A stretch of DNA of 64,000 bases from Raphanus sativus. Its lineage: Eukaryota > Streptophyta > Magnoliopsida > Brassicales > Brassicaceae. The notes under the pieces were generated by a model. That model saw nothing but the letters and a program-made list of their open reading frames with translations, made no database searches and was not told where the DNA came from. A program made the position numbers and the translations under genes. Every line of letters starts with the position of its first letter. Position 1 is the first letter of the stretch. The DNA lies in the NCBI RefSeq assembly GCF_000801105.2, contig NC_079512.1:29281848-29345847 (forward strand), in the 5' to 3' direction. Positions 57,583 to 64,000 of this stretch are shown here, piece by piece.

Positions 57583-58687
57583 TAGGGGTTAGCCCTGGGC
57601 ATTCGGGTGTTCGGTTCGGTTTCGGGTATATCGGATAATCGTTAGTATATCCAATCGGTACTTATGAGATTTCGATTAGGTTTTGGTTCGATTCTGCTTC
57701 GGTTTCGTATCGGTTTCGGATATCCATTTAATATGTGAATCAAATATATATAGATAAAATATTTTAGTTAACATGTTAATATAAATGGTTTACTGGTTAC
57801 ATACTTACATAATCATCAATTCAAACAAAGTTTGAGTTTCTAAGATGTCAATTTTATAAGTAGTTACTCTATTTTAATATAAAAATACCATATATATTTA
57901 TGATATAAGAGAGTAGATGAAAGATAATGTGGTCTTGTGGTAACAATGTTCTCACCCTTCCTATTCAATTCAGGTTCAAATGGTACCGATGGCATTTTAA
58001 CTTATAACAGAAAGGTTAAACTTATTTTTCAGATATTCGGATATCCATTCGGTTCTCGGTTGGGTTCCGATTTTTTGGATATAAAATATAGGAACCATTC
58101 GAGTATTTTAGGATTTCGGTTTGGTTTCAGTTTCGGGTATTTTGGTTCGATTTCGGTTCGATTTTTCGAATCCGTTTTTTTTTCCAGGGCTAGTAGGGGT
58201 AGACAAAATATCTATGAATTTGATTCGATCTATGATTTGTTTTGATTCTATCCGAAAATTATGAATATCCATAACTTTACGAATCGAAACAAATATTAAA
58301 ATTCAATATCTGTCAAAACATAGCAAATCACAAATACTAATATTAAAAAAACAAATATCCAATCTGATCCATTACATATGTGTATATAAAATTATATATA
58401 TTAGATAATTTTATATCTATATAAGTTTTATAAAAATTATATTAATTTTTAAAGTAGTAGTTTTAAAAGCTCTTTGTAATAAATTATTATTATTTTATAT
58501 CAAACTTTTCCTTTTTATTATATTTCAAAAATTCTATTATTATTTTTTACGGATCAAATCGGATATCTAGTAAAAATACGGATTTTTCGGATATCTAAAA
58601 CACTGAATATCTATAAGTTTACTGAATCAAATCGAAAACTGACTATCCATGTGGAACGGAACGGAAAATTCCAGATATCCATCTCTA
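57583..58687. mobile_element. hAT-like element interrupted by another hAT-like element
   Basis: The 8-bp duplication CTTGTTTG (57575-57582 and 58688-58695) flanks ends TAGGGGT(AGAC) and TAGAGAT (from the right). The second element (57590-58192) inserted 7 bp from its left end, duplicating GTAGGGGT. The ends are related to the TAGGGGTGGGC element at 30034. Confidence 0.8.
57590..58192. mobile_element. Inner hAT-like element, 603 bp
   Basis: Perfect 9-bp inverted ends TAGCCCTGG/CCAGGGCTA are flanked by the perfect 8-bp duplication GTAGGGGT (57582-57589 and 58193-58200). Subterminal TTCGGTTCGGTTTCGGGTAT repeats resemble the other hAT-like elements in the window. Confidence 0.9.
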
Positions 58688-59104
58688 CTTGTTTGTTAGA
58701 TTGGCTAGTCCATGACTCAAGACCCTACTGTTTGTTCGATCTTCACTCTACCATATAGTATATATTTATGTTAGACTGGCTAGTTCATGACTCAAGACTT
58801 AGTTTTGATATTTTCAATAAAAAAAAATCGGCTTACAATTCAACAGGTATTAAGAATTTAAGGAAGTTAGGCCATTTTTCCAAGATTGAAGAAATTTGAA
58901 CCCAGCTTCGATTTTAACACTACTACAAGTAATTACGTATTGCAAAAACAAAAACAGCTGCTTTTTCTTCTAATTAAATCATTACTCCATCTGTTTTTAT
59001 ATGATGAATATATTGTGTTTCACATATATTAATAAAAGATGTTAAAAGTTGATAATATAAATACATTATTTATGTAGTTAACTATTAAATTTTTTAAACC
59101 AATA

Positions 59105-59341
59105 CTCCTTCTATTTCATTTTACTTGTCGTTTTAGATTTCGACACACAGATTAATAGAACATTTAAGTTTGTATATTTATTAGATAAAAACATCATTAC
59201 TAATACATCTAACCAAATTTCAACCAATATAAATAACTTAGAATAAAAAATCAATAAATTTTGCATTAAAATCATAAAACAACACTTATTTTGAAACAAA
59301 AATTTTGTTCTAAAACGACATATAATTCGAAACGGAGAGAA
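59105..59341. mobile_element. Stowaway-type MITE upstream of the P450
   Basis: Inverted ends CTCCTTCTATTTCATTTTAC and TTCTCTCCGTTTCGAATTAT (from the right) share an inner TGTCGTTTTAGA-type block. They are bordered by TA at 59103-59104 and 59342-59343. It lies about 215 bp upstream of the P450 TATA box. Confidence 0.75.
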
Positions 59342-59557
59342 TAGTGTTTAAATAAGTACAACTAAATTTTTTGAAGTTTACAATTATTACCTAATAAATT
59401 TTGCATAGAAAATGTCAAACATATATTTTATAAAACAACATTTTATTTAAAAACATTTAGCTTTTAGAAATATATGGAGTATTTAATAACTCCATTTTAA
59501 AATATATCTATTACTCAACCAGAAAAAAAAAATCTACTATTCCGCCAGAAAGCAGAG

Positions 59558-59565
59558 TATAAAAA
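59558..59565 (+). promoter_or_regulatory. TATA box of the CYP702A-type P450
   Basis: TATAAAAA lies 87-94 bp upstream of the start codon. Confidence 0.6.
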
Positions 59566-59651
59566 GAGAACTCTTTCCTCCCTCGGATAAGTATGCAACC
59601 TCAAGATAAAACCAACATATCCAAATTATTTAAAGAGATAAATAAATCAAC

Positions 59652-63764
<4,113 letters not shown>

Positions 63765-64000
63765 TAGAGTGGTTATATTCCACCAAGGTTGCTGGTTTGG
63801 AGTAAGCTACACTGTATGAATGCATATGTTGAACAGTACTAATTACTGCATAAATAAAAGCCATCTTGTAAGAAAACAATGATTGAAGTGTATGTTTATA
63901 TTTAATAAATAAAGTAAGATCATTTCCAGCCTAAAACTTCATATTTTCACACCAAAATAAAGTAAAAGTAACTCCATAAGTGACTCGGCGGGACCACGAT

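Overview
This is a plant nuclear window, most likely from the Brassicaceae. The evidence is GT-AG introns in two multi-exon genes, L1-type LINEs, Ty1/copia elements primed by initiator tRNA-Met, and Helitron, hAT, PIF/Harbinger, Stowaway and Emigrant-type elements. From memory (no search was run), the gene order matches Arabidopsis thaliana chromosome 4 around At4g15215-At4g15400: ABCG41-43/ABCG30 transporters, B-box microprotein BBX30, UGT71B glucosyltransferases, BAHD acyltransferases and CYP702A P450s. In Arabidopsis this interval contains the arabidiol/baruol triterpene cluster. No oxidosqualene cyclase is visible here.

Layout. 1-5.1 kb: no confident gene, then an L1-type LINE with a perfect 16-bp target-site duplication (TSD). 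5.2-6.1 kb: hAT-like element. 6.8-12.9 kb: a 23-exon full-size ABCG (PDR) transporter, reconstructed as a continuous frame of about 1381 codons. 13.0-17.9 kb: a complete copia element with near-identical 193-bp LTRs and an open polyprotein. 18.1-21.2 kb: a short retroposon and a second LINE. 22.6 kb: a B-box microprotein whose usual C-terminal motif has been lost behind stop codons. 23.5-34.4 kb: a three-deep nest, copia containing a gag-only LTR retrotransposon containing a hAT element, with a TSD at each level. 35.3-41.0 kb: a broken and an intact UGT71B gene. Between them lies a candidate minus-strand box C/D snoRNA cluster with rRNA-complementary guides, and a Helitron inserted into the promoter of the intact UGT. 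41.2-42.7 kb: a PIF/Harbinger-like element carrying fragments of at least three genes, one a fructokinase. 43.4-48.0 kb: two BAHD acyltransferases. 49.3-59.5 kb: AT-rich, transposon-dominated DNA (LINE remnant, Helitron inside a tandem repeat, SINE, Stowaway, Emigrant, nested hATs). 59.6-63.8 kb: a complete seven-exon CYP702A-type P450 with a transposon-loaded second intron.

How the genes fit together. The intact UGT, two BAHD acyltransferases, the P450 and the PDR exporter are the decorating and exporting activities expected of a specialised-metabolism neighbourhood. The B-box gene (light signalling) and the snoRNA cluster (ribosome biogenesis) are passengers. A joint pathway role is inference from synteny, not something the sequence proves.
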